A stretch of 64,000 nt of DNA from JAGTVG01 sp963820995 (lineage in GTDB: Bacteria > Bacteroidota > Bacteroidia > Cytophagales > Cyclobacteriaceae). Position 1 is the first letter of the stretch. Every line of letters starts with the position of its first letter. The stretch covers positions 128,469 to 192,468 of the forward strand of contig CAWGCL010000015.1 in the NCBI GenBank assembly GCA_963820995.1, in the 5' to 3' direction. The position numbers and the translations under genes are program-made. A model generated the notes under the pieces. The model was given only the letters and a program-made list of their open reading frames with translations, did no database searches and had not been told where the DNA came from. Positions 37,099 to 48,265 of this stretch are shown here, piece by piece.

Positions 37099-38334
37099 AT
37101 GGCTATGCATATAACTCAACGCAGCATTCAACATCTCTTTTTAAGGGCCAGTTTTGGTATTGGTTTTGAAACCTTGCAAAAAAGTAAAGGTAAGAGTGCG
37201 GAGGAGCTGGTTGATGAAATATTTGAAAAAGCTAATCCGCCACGCTACTTAAATCTTGCCAAAAAGGAGGATTTCCGACCCCCTGTGCAAGGGAGTCCTG
37301 AAGCCCGACAATCATTTATTGAGAGGTCTACAAATATGCTGATGAGATTAAATGCTTCCTGGCTTAGGAATATGGCTACGGTGGAAGGGGATATCAGGGA
37401 AAAGATGACATTTTTTTGGCATGGTCATTTTGCCTCAACCTCAAATAATGCCTATCTGGTACAGCAACAAAATAACCTGATCAGGGAGCACGCCCTTGGA
37501 AATTTCGGGGACCTGTTAAAAGCCGTCTCAAAAGATGCGGTTATGCTTCAATATTTAAATAACCAGCAGAACCGGGAAAATGCCCCGAATGAAAATTTCG
37601 CACGGGAGGTAATGGAATTATTTACCCTGGGAAGGGGTCATTACACGGAACAAGATGTAAAAGAGGCTGCACGTGCTTTTACAGGCTGGGGTTTTAATAT
37701 GGATGGTGAGTTTGAATTCAGGACACTGACCCATGATTATGGAGAAAAAACAGTCCTAGGCCAAACTGGTAATTTTGAAGGAGATGATGTGCTTGACATA
37801 ATATTGAAGCAGAAACAGACCGCAAAATTTATTGTCGAAAAAATATATGCATTTTTTGTGAATGAAGAGCTTGATAAATACAAAGTTGAGGCACTTGCAG
37901 ATAAATTTTATGATTCGGGTTACGATATTACCAGTCTTCTTAAAGAGATCTTTACTTCTGAATGGTTTTATTACAAGGAAAATGTAGGAATAAAAATTAA
38001 AAGTCCCGTTGAATTGATTGCCTCAAGTATGCATATGTTTAAAATCGATTTTGAGAATGTAGAGGCATTGGTCGGGATACAGAAACTGTTGGGACAGATC
38101 CTTTTCAGGCCTCCTAATGTTTCTGGATGGCCATCGGGAGCTGAGTGGATAGATGCTTCGACATTAATTCTCAGGTTGAGGCTGGTTGAAGTGGCTATGG
38201 TATCAGCTAAGCTGAACAGATTCATGTTAACGGATATTGAGGAAGGAAATCCTATGACAAAACGGCTGAAGGAACTGCAGGCCAAATTCGATTGGAATTC
38301 TTACAGCCAGCAATTCAATTCAGTACCATTATGA
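37099..38334 (+). CDS. DUF1800 family protein
   Basis: 411 residues, mostly helical. The family hallmarks are present: TFFWHGHFAS, NFGDLLKAVSKDAVMLQYLNNQQN, the near-invariant NENFAREVMELFTLGRGHYTE, DVKEAARAFTGW and FRPPNVSGWPSG toward the end. DUF1800 proteins are almost always encoded just before a DUF1501 protein and are inferred to work with it; the biochemical role is not known. No signal peptide is obvious. The DUF1501 partner starts 171 bases downstream. Intact. Confidence 0.93.
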   Translation: MAMHITQRSIQHLFLRASFGIGFETLQKSKGKSAEELVDEIFEKANPPRYLNLAKKEDFRPPVQGSPEARQSFIERSTNMLMRLNASWLRNMATVEGDIREKMTFFWHGHFASTSNNAYLVQQQNNLIREHALGNFGDLLKAVSKDAVMLQYLNNQQNRENAPNENFAREVMELFTLGRGHYTEQDVKEAARAFTGWGFNMDGEFEFRTLTHDYGEKTVLGQTGNFEGDDVLDIILKQKQTAKFIVEKIYAFFVNEELDKYKVEALADKFYDSGYDITSLLKEIFTSEWFYYKENVGIKIKSPVELIASSMHMFKIDFENVEALVGIQKLLGQILFRPPNVSGWPSGAEWIDASTLILRLRLVEVAMVSAKLNRFMLTDIEEGNPMTKRLKELQAKFDWNSYSQQFNSVPL

Positions 38335-38505
38335 TAGAATCGAGAATACCCTGATCGTGTATTTGTTACAGGGATCAATTTCTCCTCAAAAAGTCAAAGC
38401 TTTTAATTGTAGATAAGACATAGTCCAATTGATGAAAGACTATTCGCTATCACTGCAAGGGTGAGCAAGTTACCGGAATTCCAGATGTGTTAAAAGATAA
38501 TGATC

Positions 38506-39699
38506 ATGACGAACAGAAGAACTTTCCTTAAAAACACTGCGTTTATCGCATCAGGGTCATTATTGGTTCCTCGTTTTTTAATGGCAGGAGAGGAGAACAT
38601 GGTCAGCGAATATAAAGGAAAGAAGTTGGTTGTACTTCAATTGAATGGAGGTAATGACGGCTTGAATACTTTTATTCCTTATCGCAACGATATATATTAC
38701 CAGTTACGTCCCCGCATTGGTATTGATCCCGGAAAGGTAATTCAGGTTACTGATGATCTTGGAATGAATGCCGGTCTGAGCGCTCTTCAACCTCTGTATG
38801 ACAATGGGGAATTCGTAATAATTAACAATGTAGGTTATCCCAATCCTGATCGCTCACATTTCCGGTCAATGGATATCTGGCAGTCAGCAAGCGATTCTAA
38901 CGTTTATTTGAAAACAGGCTGGCTTGGAAGAATGTTGGATTCTTGTTGTCCGCCTGATGCAGGGCCATATTTAGGACTTGAATCAAACGAAATGCTGAGC
39001 CTGGCTCTTAAAGGGAAAAGGATGAAGGGAATGGCGGTAGAGGACATCAACCGATTGTATAGAATTACAAAAGATCCATTTTTAAATGATATCGCTACGG
39101 CTCATTATAACCATGGGGATACTCTGGATTATTTATATAAAACCCTGAGTGATACGAAAAAGTCAGTTGCTTATTTAAAAGAAAAGGCTGATTTATATAA
39201 ATCATCTGTTTCTTATCCTCAGAATGAACTGGCAAATAACCTGAAAGGTATCGCTCAATTGATCAATTCGGGTATTGAAACAAAAGTCTATTATGCCTCC
39301 ATATCCGGATTCGACACACATGCCAATCAAACGGTTCAGCAGGATAGTTTATTGGAACGGGTTTCAGAATCCCTGGCTTCCTTTATAGAAGATTTAAGAA
39401 AAGGTGGGCAACTGGATTCTACTATGGTCATGGTATTCTCGGAATTTGGGAGACGTGTAATGGAAAATGGCAGTGGGGGTACTGATCATGGAACTGCAAA
39501 TAACGTCATGATACTGGGAGGGAACCTGAAAAAATCTGGATTTTTGAATGAAGGGCCGGATCTGATGAACCTGGAAGATGATGATCTGATTTATTCCATC
39601 GATTTCAGGCAGATTTATGCAACTTTACTCGAAAATTTCCTCGAAGTCGACAGCAAAGCCGTATTGGGAAAAAGTTTCGAGAAGCTGGCATTTATATAA
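38506..39699 (+). CDS. DUF1501 family protein with Tat leader
   Basis: 397 residues from the ATG at 38506. A twin-arginine leader (NRRTFLKNTAFIASGSLLVP) precedes the alkaline-phosphatase/sulfatase-like fold: LVVLQLNGGNDGLNTFIPY, PDRSHFRSMDIWQSA, SGFDTHANQ, MVMVFSEFGRRVMENGSGGTDHGTAN. The Asp/His/Asn positions that would bind metals in the fold are kept, so a hydrolase or phospho-transfer activity is possible but unproven. Paired with DUF1800 upstream, as in many Bacteroidota and Planctomycetota. Intact. Confidence 0.93.
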   Translation: MTNRRTFLKNTAFIASGSLLVPRFLMAGEENMVSEYKGKKLVVLQLNGGNDGLNTFIPYRNDIYYQLRPRIGIDPGKVIQVTDDLGMNAGLSALQPLYDNGEFVIINNVGYPNPDRSHFRSMDIWQSASDSNVYLKTGWLGRMLDSCCPPDAGPYLGLESNEMLSLALKGKRMKGMAVEDINRLYRITKDPFLNDIATAHYNHGDTLDYLYKTLSDTKKSVAYLKEKADLYKSSVSYPQNELANNLKGIAQLINSGIETKVYYASISGFDTHANQTVQQDSLLERVSESLASFIEDLRKGGQLDSTMVMVFSEFGRRVMENGSGGTDHGTANNVMILGGNLKKSGFLNEGPDLMNLEDDDLIYSIDFRQIYATLLENFLEVDSKAVLGKSFEKLAFI

Positions 39700-39914
39700 A
39701 TTTCAGTTTCACCCCACGAAGGACTTGAATCACTTAATTTTTGTCTATTTCATTGATATTCAGTGTATTATCCCCCATTATAGGTGATTGAATATCCAAA
39801 AAAACACGAAATTTAATATCGGAAAATTATCAGCTTGAGAAACTGATGGTTTTGTATTTTTAGTCGTGGGTGTATTGTTAGCTATCACAATTTATTCTTG
39901 AACCAAAGGTGCTC

Positions 39915-41705
39915 ATGAAAACTAAGCGCAATATATTATTGCTGCTTTTAGTATGCTTGCCATCCATTTCCTGCTTTCAGGTAGAAAATAAAGGCTCGGA
40001 TAGTATCTCCGGCGAATCAGACGAGTTGCTTGATTATTTGGAAAAACGGATTGGGAAAGTTGTAAAAAAACATCATCTCCCCTCGCTTGGGATAGCGCTG
40101 GTCAAGGATGATAAAATAATATACCATTCTGCAAAAGGATTAGCCGATATCGATAAAAACATTGAAATTAATGAGGATACCTATTTTAAGATTTGGTCTG
40201 TTTCAAAAATGTTCACAGCCTTGGAAATTTTCAGGGAATTTGAAACAGGGATGATAAATTTAGATGATCCGATAACTAAGTATCTGCCGGAATTCAGTAT
40301 AAGAAACAGTTTTAAAGAGGCCCGGCCAATAACCATCCGGAATATTCTGGCCCATCGATCGGGATTACCCAGGAATGAATGTGTTACTTTCAATGCACCC
40401 TACAATCCATTGCGATCTTTAGAAAAATTTGAAAGATCCACACGCGATTGTTATCTGTCATTTCCGCCGGAAACAAGGTATCATTACTCGAATCTTGGCT
40501 ATGATCTTTTAGGAAGAGTTATTGAAGAGACCAGGAATGAAGGTTATGCCCATTATATGGATAAAAATGTATTGCCTTTGCTGGGAATGACTGAAAGCAC
40601 ATTTCGCGCTGAAAATATTTCAGGATCAGGTGTTATAGCTACCGGATATGAATATTATAAAGGGAAATACTATCCAATTGACCAGACAATTAACATAAGT
40701 AGTGTTCCGTCCGGTAATTTGTATTCAACTTTACATGATCTCCAGGCTTTTCTTTTGAAAATTCTATCCAATGAAGGAGTATTTCAAAGGGGGGAAACAT
40801 TGAATTTGATGTTCCAGGATCATTATAGCAGCCAGGTTGATCCGGAAACTATGGGCCTGGGATGGAAGACCACTATAATAGATAATGGAGAATTAATGGT
40901 GTGGCATGACGGTGGTCCTGACGATGGTACCGGGGCATTGATTGCCTTTTTACCTGAAAAGAAAATTGGTATAGCCATGGTATCTAATAGTACAGCCTTT
41001 GGAGGAAATGTTTCTGTACCCTTTGCTATTGATATATTCAATAAAATGATTGAAAAAGATGATGCCGCACATTCACGCATAGACGAAACTGCAAAAAAGG
41101 TAAAATTAGAACAAGATGAATTGGAGAAATTGGCTGGTAATTACGCTGCCTTTGGGCAAATCATGTCCGTTGTTTCAAAAAAGCATAAGTTAAAAGGTAA
41201 AATTGGTGGTATAGGGCTTGATTTGATACCTGTTGAAGGTTCAAGGTTTAAAGTAACGCATTGGACCCATGAGATCGGCCTTACAAAGATAATCCCTCCT
41301 CCGGTAGACCTTGACAGGCTTTCTATTGAATTTATAAACAATGGAAAGAATGCTGATTCAAACCTAATGATCATTAACCTGGATAATATTTCCTATGAGA
41401 TCTGTCCGAAATACCCGATATCAGGCCATTTGCCGGAGTATTGGCCTCGTCTCGCCGGGGAATATAAAATATATCAAAGGCTATCAGGGGATAGGATCGG
41501 GGAATTATGGGATGGGAAATTCAGCATCAAAACAGATAATGACTTAGTGGTCATGTCAAATCCATTCGGGCCTATATTACCCATATCTGAAGATTACATT
41601 CGGATATGCAGCGGCCCGTTTGCCGGGGAAATTATGGAATATTCCCCGGAATCAGGGAATATCATTCACCAGAATGCAATTTTCAGTCAAATTACGAATG
41701 AATAA
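39915..41705 (+). CDS. Class C beta-lactamase-fold serine hydrolase lipoprotein
   Basis: 596 residues from the ATG at 39915. Lipoprotein leader (LPSISC). The penicillin-binding fold has SxxK in WSVSKMFTALE near 95, YxN in YHYSNLGYDLLG near 195, and an HxG-type third box in VWHDGGPDDGTG near 330. A C-terminal domain of about 220 residues resembles the DUF3471-like tail of such esterases. Members are peptidases, esterases or beta-lactamases; the triad alone does not say which. It stands alone and is the last undamaged gene before the decayed sialic-acid region. Confidence 0.88.
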   Translation: MKTKRNILLLLLVCLPSISCFQVENKGSDSISGESDELLDYLEKRIGKVVKKHHLPSLGIALVKDDKIIYHSAKGLADIDKNIEINEDTYFKIWSVSKMFTALEIFREFETGMINLDDPITKYLPEFSIRNSFKEARPITIRNILAHRSGLPRNECVTFNAPYNPLRSLEKFERSTRDCYLSFPPETRYHYSNLGYDLLGRVIEETRNEGYAHYMDKNVLPLLGMTESTFRAENISGSGVIATGYEYYKGKYYPIDQTINISSVPSGNLYSTLHDLQAFLLKILSNEGVFQRGETLNLMFQDHYSSQVDPETMGLGWKTTIIDNGELMVWHDGGPDDGTGALIAFLPEKKIGIAMVSNSTAFGGNVSVPFAIDIFNKMIEKDDAAHSRIDETAKKVKLEQDELEKLAGNYAAFGQIMSVVSKKHKLKGKIGGIGLDLIPVEGSRFKVTHWTHEIGLTKIIPPPVDLDRLSIEFINNGKNADSNLMIINLDNISYEICPKYPISGHLPEYWPRLAGEYKIYQRLSGDRIGELWDGKFSIKTDNDLVVMSNPFGPILPISEDYIRICSGPFAGEIMEYSPESGNIIHQNAIFSQITNE

Positions 41706-41975
41706 ATTCAAATACTTTCTGTTGGGGAATTTACGAACAGTTTCGTTATGAGATGAATAAGTATTAATATACTCTGATCATGGTTCCCCGAATCTTCATT
41801 TAAGTGATAACCGGAATTTGTGCCATTACTAAGATTTTGTCCCGGGCTATATCCAAATAAACCTCAATGTATTCTATAAAATATGAAAACTTTACTTATT
41901 CTTACTATTTTAGTTAAGGAGAATAAATTGTTTTTAACCAAATCAGAGCATAAAATGTCTAAAATTTAGCCTAAA

Positions 41976-42864
41976 ATGAATAAGATCAATGGCCATATTG
42001 TTGCTCCGTTTACCCCTTTAAACTCAAATCGATCACTTAATTTGAGTTTGATTGAATCTTATGCAGAGTTTCTTAATTCGAAATCATCTGGATGGTGTTT
42101 TTCTCTGTGGAAGTTCGGGTGAGGGGGCATTGTTTAACAGGGATGAAAGGATAAAAATAACGGAGAAATGGATGGATGCTGCAGGCACCCGGCTAAAGGT
42201 AATTATCCATACTGGAGGAACGAACCTTGTCGATCAGAGATATCTGGCAGCCCATGCTCAGGGAATAAGTGTAAATGCAATATCAGTCATGGATCCGGAG
42301 GTCCAAAAAATCGAATACTTAGGCCATATGAAATAAGTATGCCAAGCTGGACCGTGAAAAACCTTTCTACTACTAGGATATCCCTGGATTAAATAGGCAT
42401 TAATTTACTGCTTGGAAATTTTAAATTATGCCAATGAAGAGATCTCAAATTTCCAGGCGTGAAATATACGCATGATAACATTCATGAGTTTACCAGGGTT
42501 CCGATACCAGAAATCCAAATATATATCTGCATGGATTAGATGAGACTTACCTGTCAGGCTTGTAATATCGATCAATCAGGGGTATTTACAAATGCCATTG
42601 TTATGGTCTTTACAGAGATATGAGATAGCTTTTGAATCCGGTGATATGGACGAGGCCAGGGCACTGCAGCATCAATCTCATCTTTTTATTAATGTTTTAC
42701 ACAAATATCGGGGCAATATTGTTGGCGGAAAGCGAATGATGAAATTTCTCGGAATTGATTGCGGTCCTAATCGACTTCCACTTCAAAGCATTAGTGATGC
42801 AGAGGAAAAGTCTATGAGGGAAGAACTTGAAGTAATTGGATTTTTTGACTATTGCAATAAGTAA
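41976..42864 (+). pseudogene. nanA: N-acetylneuraminate lyase, degraded
   Basis: Start at the ATG at 41976 (MNKINGHIVAPFTPLN). Recognisable pieces in changing frames: the lyase loop FLCGSSGEGALFNRDERIK, GTRLKVIIHTGGTNLVDQRYLAAHAQ, the Schiff-base Lys in PGVKYTHDNIHEF near 42450, IYLHGLDETYLSG, and a long C-terminal helix region ending DYCNK. This is the animal/Bacteroidota type of sialic-acid lyase, which splits Neu5Ac into pyruvate and N-acetylmannosamine. The first frameshift is near 42068; around 42300-42440 the central barrel is deleted or scrambled, with stops in all frames. It is adjacent to two more broken genes of the same pathway. Function is certainly lost if the sequence is right. 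Confidence 0.85.
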
Positions 42865-42886
42865 TCAGAATGAGTCCCGCCCGGAA

Positions 42887-45627
42887 ATGAAAAACTCCTC
42901 ATCCATTATTGCCATACTTAATAAAGTAAAAGAGACCTTTCTCTGGATGTTGTTGGCTTTAGTATTAAGTGTTACTGTTTTCCCACAGGGATATTCAAAA
43001 GAAGGTATTTTCAGCAATGAATTTTACTGGGAGGAAATAGGAGTAATGCCGTCTATGAATGAGGACTGAGCCCAACTTGGCCTTGCTTCTCCCTTTGCAG
43101 GATATCATAATGGCTGAGTAATTATTGCGGGCGGATGTAACTTCCCGGACATGAGCGGTATATGATGGAGGAGAAAAAAAATATTATAACCATATCTATG
43201 TGTTGAATGAAAAGGGGAAAATCTCTGCCATGGATACAAAGTTGCCATTTGCTGTAGCATATGGTGCCTCGGTAAGCACTGAATATGGTGTGGTATGAAT
43301 AGGGGGAATCAATATCATAAAAAATTAGACAATTAAATCTGTCGATATGGAAGCCGGAAACAGAAAATAGAGATAGAAGAATGGCCTGCACTTCCATATA
43401 GAATGACCAATACCGCTGCCGCAATTATCGGCAATACCATTTATGTTGCCGGGGGAATGGCGAACGATCAATTGACCGACAAATTTATTTCGCTCGACCT
43501 GTCAAAAAGAGGAACAGATAATTTCTTATGGTTGGAATTGAAGGAATTTCCCGGGCCTGCCAGGATACAACCAATAGCAGTAGGTCAGAATGCTGCCGAA
43601 GAGACCCATTTTTATTTGTTCAGTGGATGAAGCTATCCTGAAAATGCTGAAGATCCTATCGTGGCTACTGATGGATTAGAATATAATCCTAATACTGGAT
43701 CCTGGAAGCAATTGCCGAATATAGATCCCAGGGGTAAAAAGCCATTTTCTTTGCATGGAGGAAGTGGAGATTCCAATTGGCGCCCACCATATACTATTTA
43801 TTGGTGGGGTAAACAAAGAAATATTTACAGGAGCATGGAAACGGGAAAAGGCCTTATCAGTAGCCTTAGAATCTGGAGATACCTGGCATCCAGGAACCTT
43901 GCAAAGATACTACTTTTCGGCCGGATCACAGATTGGTATCATTGTTAATAAAGTTAATATCCGTAATGAGACCATTATAATAAAATCGGAAATTGATGAT
44001 GATTATGCATTCGAGTACCTGCTGGTGCCACTATGGTTAAGGTCGGGGATGGCTTCTTTTTTCTAAACTGCGAGATAAAGAAAACCGTCAGGTCTCATAA
44101 AATAGATGTTGGCAAGGCTGAAATAATGGCGAGATTCGGAAACTGAATTAGATTTTACTTGTATATACCATCCGTTGCTGCTTTATCTTGGATTTTACTT
44201 CATGAAAGGGGATGAAATACGACAAGTGATTTTTTTAAAGGAGGAGAGCGGATACCCTGGTGGGCTGCCGGTATAAGCATATCTGCAACATGCGAAGTGC
44301 CATTACATTTATGGCTATTCCGGCAAAGACTTATGCCACAGACTGGAGATATTTTATGATGGCTGTGACCATCTTTATAATGGCCATTCCAGTATTAAAT
44401 ATTATCTACCATTCTTGAGGCGATTGAATGTCACTACAGCCTATGAATATCTTGAAGAGAAGATTCAATCATACATACAAGGATTACTTGCCAGTGGTAT
44501 ATTTATCGTATTTCATGGTAGCAAGGACGGCGCTGGTATTGTTTCTACCATCACTGGCCGTTGACTACTGTGACTGGGATTGATATCTATATTTGTATCA
44601 TCTTAATGGGAATAATCACAATTATTTACTGCACAATGGGCGGAGTGGAAGCTGTGATATGGGGAGATGTGATACAGGGATTTGTTTTAATTGGCCGGAG
44701 CAATATCTGGCTGTGGTTTTTCTAATTGATGACACCGAAGGTGGTATGCAAAGATTAATTAATATTTTTACCGTTGATAATGATAAAATGTGGAACTTTA
44801 AATATGGCCTTGAGATTCACGAGCGCAACTTTCTGGGTTGTATTATTGGGTGGGTTGGCCAACAATCTGATATCATACAGTAGCGATCAGACGGTGATAC
44901 AAAGATATCTGACAACCCCTGATGAAAGGTCAGCAGGAGGGAGTATTATTATGAATGGCATACTGAGTATTCTGGTATCATAGGTTTTTTACTTTATTGG
45001 CACAGCTTTGTTTGCCTTTTACAAAACGAATCCTGAGCAATTGAACATCTCTATGAGTAACCCAGATTCTATATTCCCCCATTTTATAATGACAAAAATT
45101 CCTCAGGGGATTGCTGGAATTATGATCGCAGCCATATTCGCAGCGACAATGTCTACCGTGTCTTCAAGTATAAACTCCCTCTCTACTGCTTTCACAACTG
45201 ACTTCTATCAAAGATTGGATAAAAAATAAGTCGGATCAGCATTTCCTCAAAGTAGCCAGGTTAGCGGGTATCATTTTTGGAAGTATTGGAGTAGGCTTGG
45301 CGCTTTTGATGGCCATGTGGAACATTCTCTCCCTGTTTGATTATTTTAATTACATTCTGGGATTACTGGCCAGTGGACTTGGTGGATTGTTCTTTATGGG
45401 AATTTTTATTCCAAGAATTAAAGCAAATGCAGCAGTATCCGGATTTTGTAGGTGGTTTCTTAACAGTCCTGGTCGTGAAAACACAAACTGATATTCATAT
45501 GATGTTGTATGGCTTTATTGGTACGATAAGTTCCATTTGCATTGGCTTATTGTTTAGTTATATATTACCGGGAAAATATAAATCTCTAAGTGGTCTGACA
45601 ATCAAAGCTTTAAAATCTGACCTATGA
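42887..45627 (+). pseudogene. Sialic-acid mutarotase (kelch) fused to SSS sodium symporter, degraded
   Basis: Reconstructed it would be about 900 residues: a membrane/leader helix (TFLWMLLALVLSVTVF), a cyclically permuted kelch mutarotase (IIAGGCNFPD, NHIYVLNEKGKISAM, NTIYVAGGMAND, FYLFSG), then a sodium:solute symporter with about thirteen helices (AIPAKTYATDWRYFMM, GIITIIYCTMGGVEAVIWGD, ANNLISYSSDQTVIQRYL, AATMSTVSSSINSLSTAF). In-frame TGA stops occur at 43067, 43115, 43163 and 43628 and several indels elsewhere. The fusion is a known Bacteroidota arrangement that epimerises and imports sialic acid. The TGA at 45625 overlaps the epimerase ATG (ATGA), a fossil of translational coupling. Confidence 0.85.
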
Positions 45628-46749
45628 AGAAAGAAGAAATAACACATATTTATCAATATACCGTAAAGGATTACTGGAGGATAATATCCAATTCTGGCTA
45701 AAATATTGCATAGATAAAGAATATAGTGGATTTATGACTTCGCTGGATTATGATGGTACGGTAATCGATACTGATAAGGGAGTTTGGCAGCAAGGCAGAT
45801 TCACCTGGATGCTGGCAACACTATACAATGAAGTGGAAAAAAGGAACGAATGGCTTGACCTGGCGATTCATGGGGCTGATTTTCTTGAGAACCACTGAAT
45901 GGATGCTGATGGTCGAATAGTTCTATCGAGTGAACCGGCAGGGATATCCTGTTCGTAGAAGGCGATACGTTTTTTCAGAAACCTTTGCGAGTATCGCTTT
46001 TGCAGCATTATATAAAGCCACTGGAGTAGAAAAGGAAAAACAATGGCCCTTACTCCTTATCATGTATTTTTTAAACATTTAACCATCCGCTATTGAACCA
46101 ATATATACCTGCTTGGTTGGCTTATCCCATGATTGGATAGTAACAGCATTCCAACTCGGAACTGCGTGATTCTCACATTTTGTTATTGCCAATAATGAAA
46201 CCAGGGGAAATCATGAAAGACAAATTTAAACGGATTGGAAACAGTTGGGCCGAATGGTGAATTTATTGATCATTTTGAAGGCAGAACACTAAATCCGGGG
46301 CATGCCATGGAAAAAATGTTTGAGATACAAGAATCCGGAATCCGGAATTTCAAATCTCTGGTGGCATATCAAGGGGTGCTCATCGGTCATGATGGAGGCG
46401 GTACTGGATATAGTATGAGGTCAGAAATGTTTATTTCAGAAATATGAAAGGTCTGAGTTCAGGAATACTATCGAATAATGGTCAACAGTTCTGAAAATTA
46501 GATCCGGAGGCCGTATCCATGAACTTGTACGGTTTCAATGTAACATGTATAAAGTTGGCATAAATTAGTACATGATTGGAGTTTCCGGCATTTCCCGGAT
46601 CAAGGCTCATGGTGAATGGTTTGGTTATCTACATCGGGATGGAAGTATTTCAAGATACATTAAAGGGTAATATCTGGAAAGGACCATTCCATGTGCCCAG
46701 AATGTTCCTCAAAACATGGAAGACCCTGGAACAATTGAAAACTCATTAA
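45624..46749 (+). pseudogene. N-acylglucosamine 2-epimerase (AGE/RenBP type), degraded
   Basis: Start ATG at 45624. Surviving segments: IDKEYSGFMTSLDYDGTVIDTDKGVWQQGRF in part, WLDLAIHGADFLENH, RRRRYVFSETFASIAFAALYKATG, VGPNGEFIDHFEGRTLNPGHA, HGEWFGYLHRDGSIS and the end GPFHVPRMFLKTWKTLEQL. A stop at 45896 (TGA), further stops and frame changes make it non-functional. The intact enzyme converts N-acetylmannosamine to GlcNAc, the step after the lyase. Third of three consecutive broken genes of one pathway. Confidence 0.85.
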
Positions 46750-47084
46750 ATTTATTATTGCACAAAATCAATCAGCATCAGAGTTATAGTCTCAATAAAG
46801 TTTGAAATTCTTGAATATTGAGGAAGATTAATTTGATTTTATAATGCAGCTATTCCATTGATATAACTTGAATGATCCCGTTTACATATGAAACAGCCGG
46901 TGGCGTTATAGTTTTTAGGCTTTATAATAGATTAATTGGAAATATTATGATGGTGATTATTTTTATCCCTCAAGAACTTCCAGGAATAATTATTATATAA
47001 AATCAGGAAAATATGTAAATTATCATTCGCGATACTGGAAGAAATGTTTTGGCGACATCAGATCAATCCATAATTGTTAGCAGG
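46750..47084. other. Intergenic stretch, no gene seen
   Basis: 335 bases between the epimerase relic and the URO-D-like gene. No frame longer than about 30 codons has recognisable content. AT-rich, with no strong hairpin. Confidence 0.5.
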
Positions 47085-48221
47085 ATGACACCGAGAGAAC
47101 GTATAAACAAGGCAATGAGACTTCAACATCCGGACCGGGTGCCCCTTATGTGTCAGTTCAGCATTGGATTCGTCAATCAGCAGTTAAAAGAATCCGGTAT
47201 CAGTCCAATGCAAGTTTGGCTTGATCCTTATAAATATGCAGAAGGTTTAATTATCCTTCGTGACCGATTCAAATTCGACGGGATCCTCGTTTCTCTTCAC
47301 GGGCAAGATGAAAACTGGAGTTCCGCGATCCAACATCTAGAGCGTGTAAATGGGATAGAGGTTGCTACTTTTAATAACAGAAAAGAATCTTATCCTGATG
47401 ATGACCTACCCTATGCAGAATTTTTCCATACCAGGATTCATGATATTGGTGAGGTCCGTATTCAGGATATATCAGATCAGATCACATACATTCCTGCCTC
47501 AAAGGATTGTTACGCCTATATTGATCAAACGAATCCATTTCTGGTTTTTGATATAATCGATGAGCAAATTAAAGGGTCTTGTGCGATACACGGAGAAGTC
47601 ACTTCCCCATTTGATTATTTGCTTGATATGTTCGGATATGAAAACGCCCTGATCGCATTACTTTCTGATCCGGATAAATGTAAAAAGATCCTTCAACGGT
47701 TTACAGATGGCCTGTTGCGATTACTTGACGGAATGTGCAGGAAAAATATTGATGCCGTGAAAATATCTTCTCCTTTTGTTGGAATGGGTTTCATCTCACC
47801 AGGACAATATCTTGAATTTGAACAACCTTATATCAAGCAGCTTGCGGATGCCATAAGCAAGCATAAGAAATATTCATACATCCATACCTGTGGACTGATC
47901 AATGACCGGCTGGAGTTCATGAGGGATACCCGGACTAATGGATTGGAGTGTCTCGATCCACCACCAATTGGCAATGTTGAACTACAGGATGCTTTTGACA
48001 GAATCGGGGAAGAGCTATTTATCAAAGGCAATATCGATCCTGTGAATACACTATTTAAAGGTTCAAAGGATGCTGTGAAAATGGATGTGGGAGCAAGGCT
48101 GAAAACCGGAATGAAGAATCCGGGATTTATCCTCAGTAGTGCATGTTCCATTGCACCAAAAACACCCGCTGAGAATATCCTTTTACTAAGCTCCCTTATT
48201 GAAAAATATGGCTATTACTAA
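47085..48221 (+). CDS. URO-D superfamily protein (uroporphyrinogen decarboxylase/methyltransferase-like)
   Basis: 378 residues from the ATG at 47085, where MTPRERINKAMRLQHPDRVP matches the usual family start; a TTG at 47049 would add 12 residues. URO-D barrel landmarks: VPLMCQFSIGF, EVTSPFDYLLDMFGYENAL, VKISSPFVGMGFISPGQYLEF, YIHTCGLINDRLEFMRDTRTNGLECLDPP and FIKGNIDPVNTLFKG. The HTCG motif is the zinc-ligand site of corrinoid-type methyltransferases (MtbA/MtaA), rather than a heme enzyme. It lies in front of a sugar kinase, isomerase and transporter, not near heme genes, so a methyl-transfer or other role in catabolism is more likely than heme synthesis. Undamaged. Confidence 0.78.
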   Translation: MTPRERINKAMRLQHPDRVPLMCQFSIGFVNQQLKESGISPMQVWLDPYKYAEGLIILRDRFKFDGILVSLHGQDENWSSAIQHLERVNGIEVATFNNRKESYPDDDLPYAEFFHTRIHDIGEVRIQDISDQITYIPASKDCYAYIDQTNPFLVFDIIDEQIKGSCAIHGEVTSPFDYLLDMFGYENALIALLSDPDKCKKILQRFTDGLLRLLDGMCRKNIDAVKISSPFVGMGFISPGQYLEFEQPYIKQLADAISKHKKYSYIHTCGLINDRLEFMRDTRTNGLECLDPPPIGNVELQDAFDRIGEELFIKGNIDPVNTLFKGSKDAVKMDVGARLKTGMKNPGFILSSACSIAPKTPAENILLLSSLIEKYGYY

Positions 48222-48265
48222 TCAATAACTTAAGGAAGTATCACACAATTCTTTCCAGTTATACC

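Noticed and set aside
43067..45898. TGA read as tryptophan or selenocysteine in the sialic-acid region
   Set aside because: Other genes here end with TGA and use TGG for Trp, and the region also has TAA/TAG stops, indels and a deletion.
41706..47084. Insertion sequence or transposase as the cause of the sialic-acid gene damage
   Set aside because: No transposase fragments, terminal inverted repeats or target duplications were found; the damage is point-like plus a small deletion.
47085..48221. Heme-biosynthetic HemE
   Set aside because: HTCG-type site and catabolic neighbours, no heme genes nearby.
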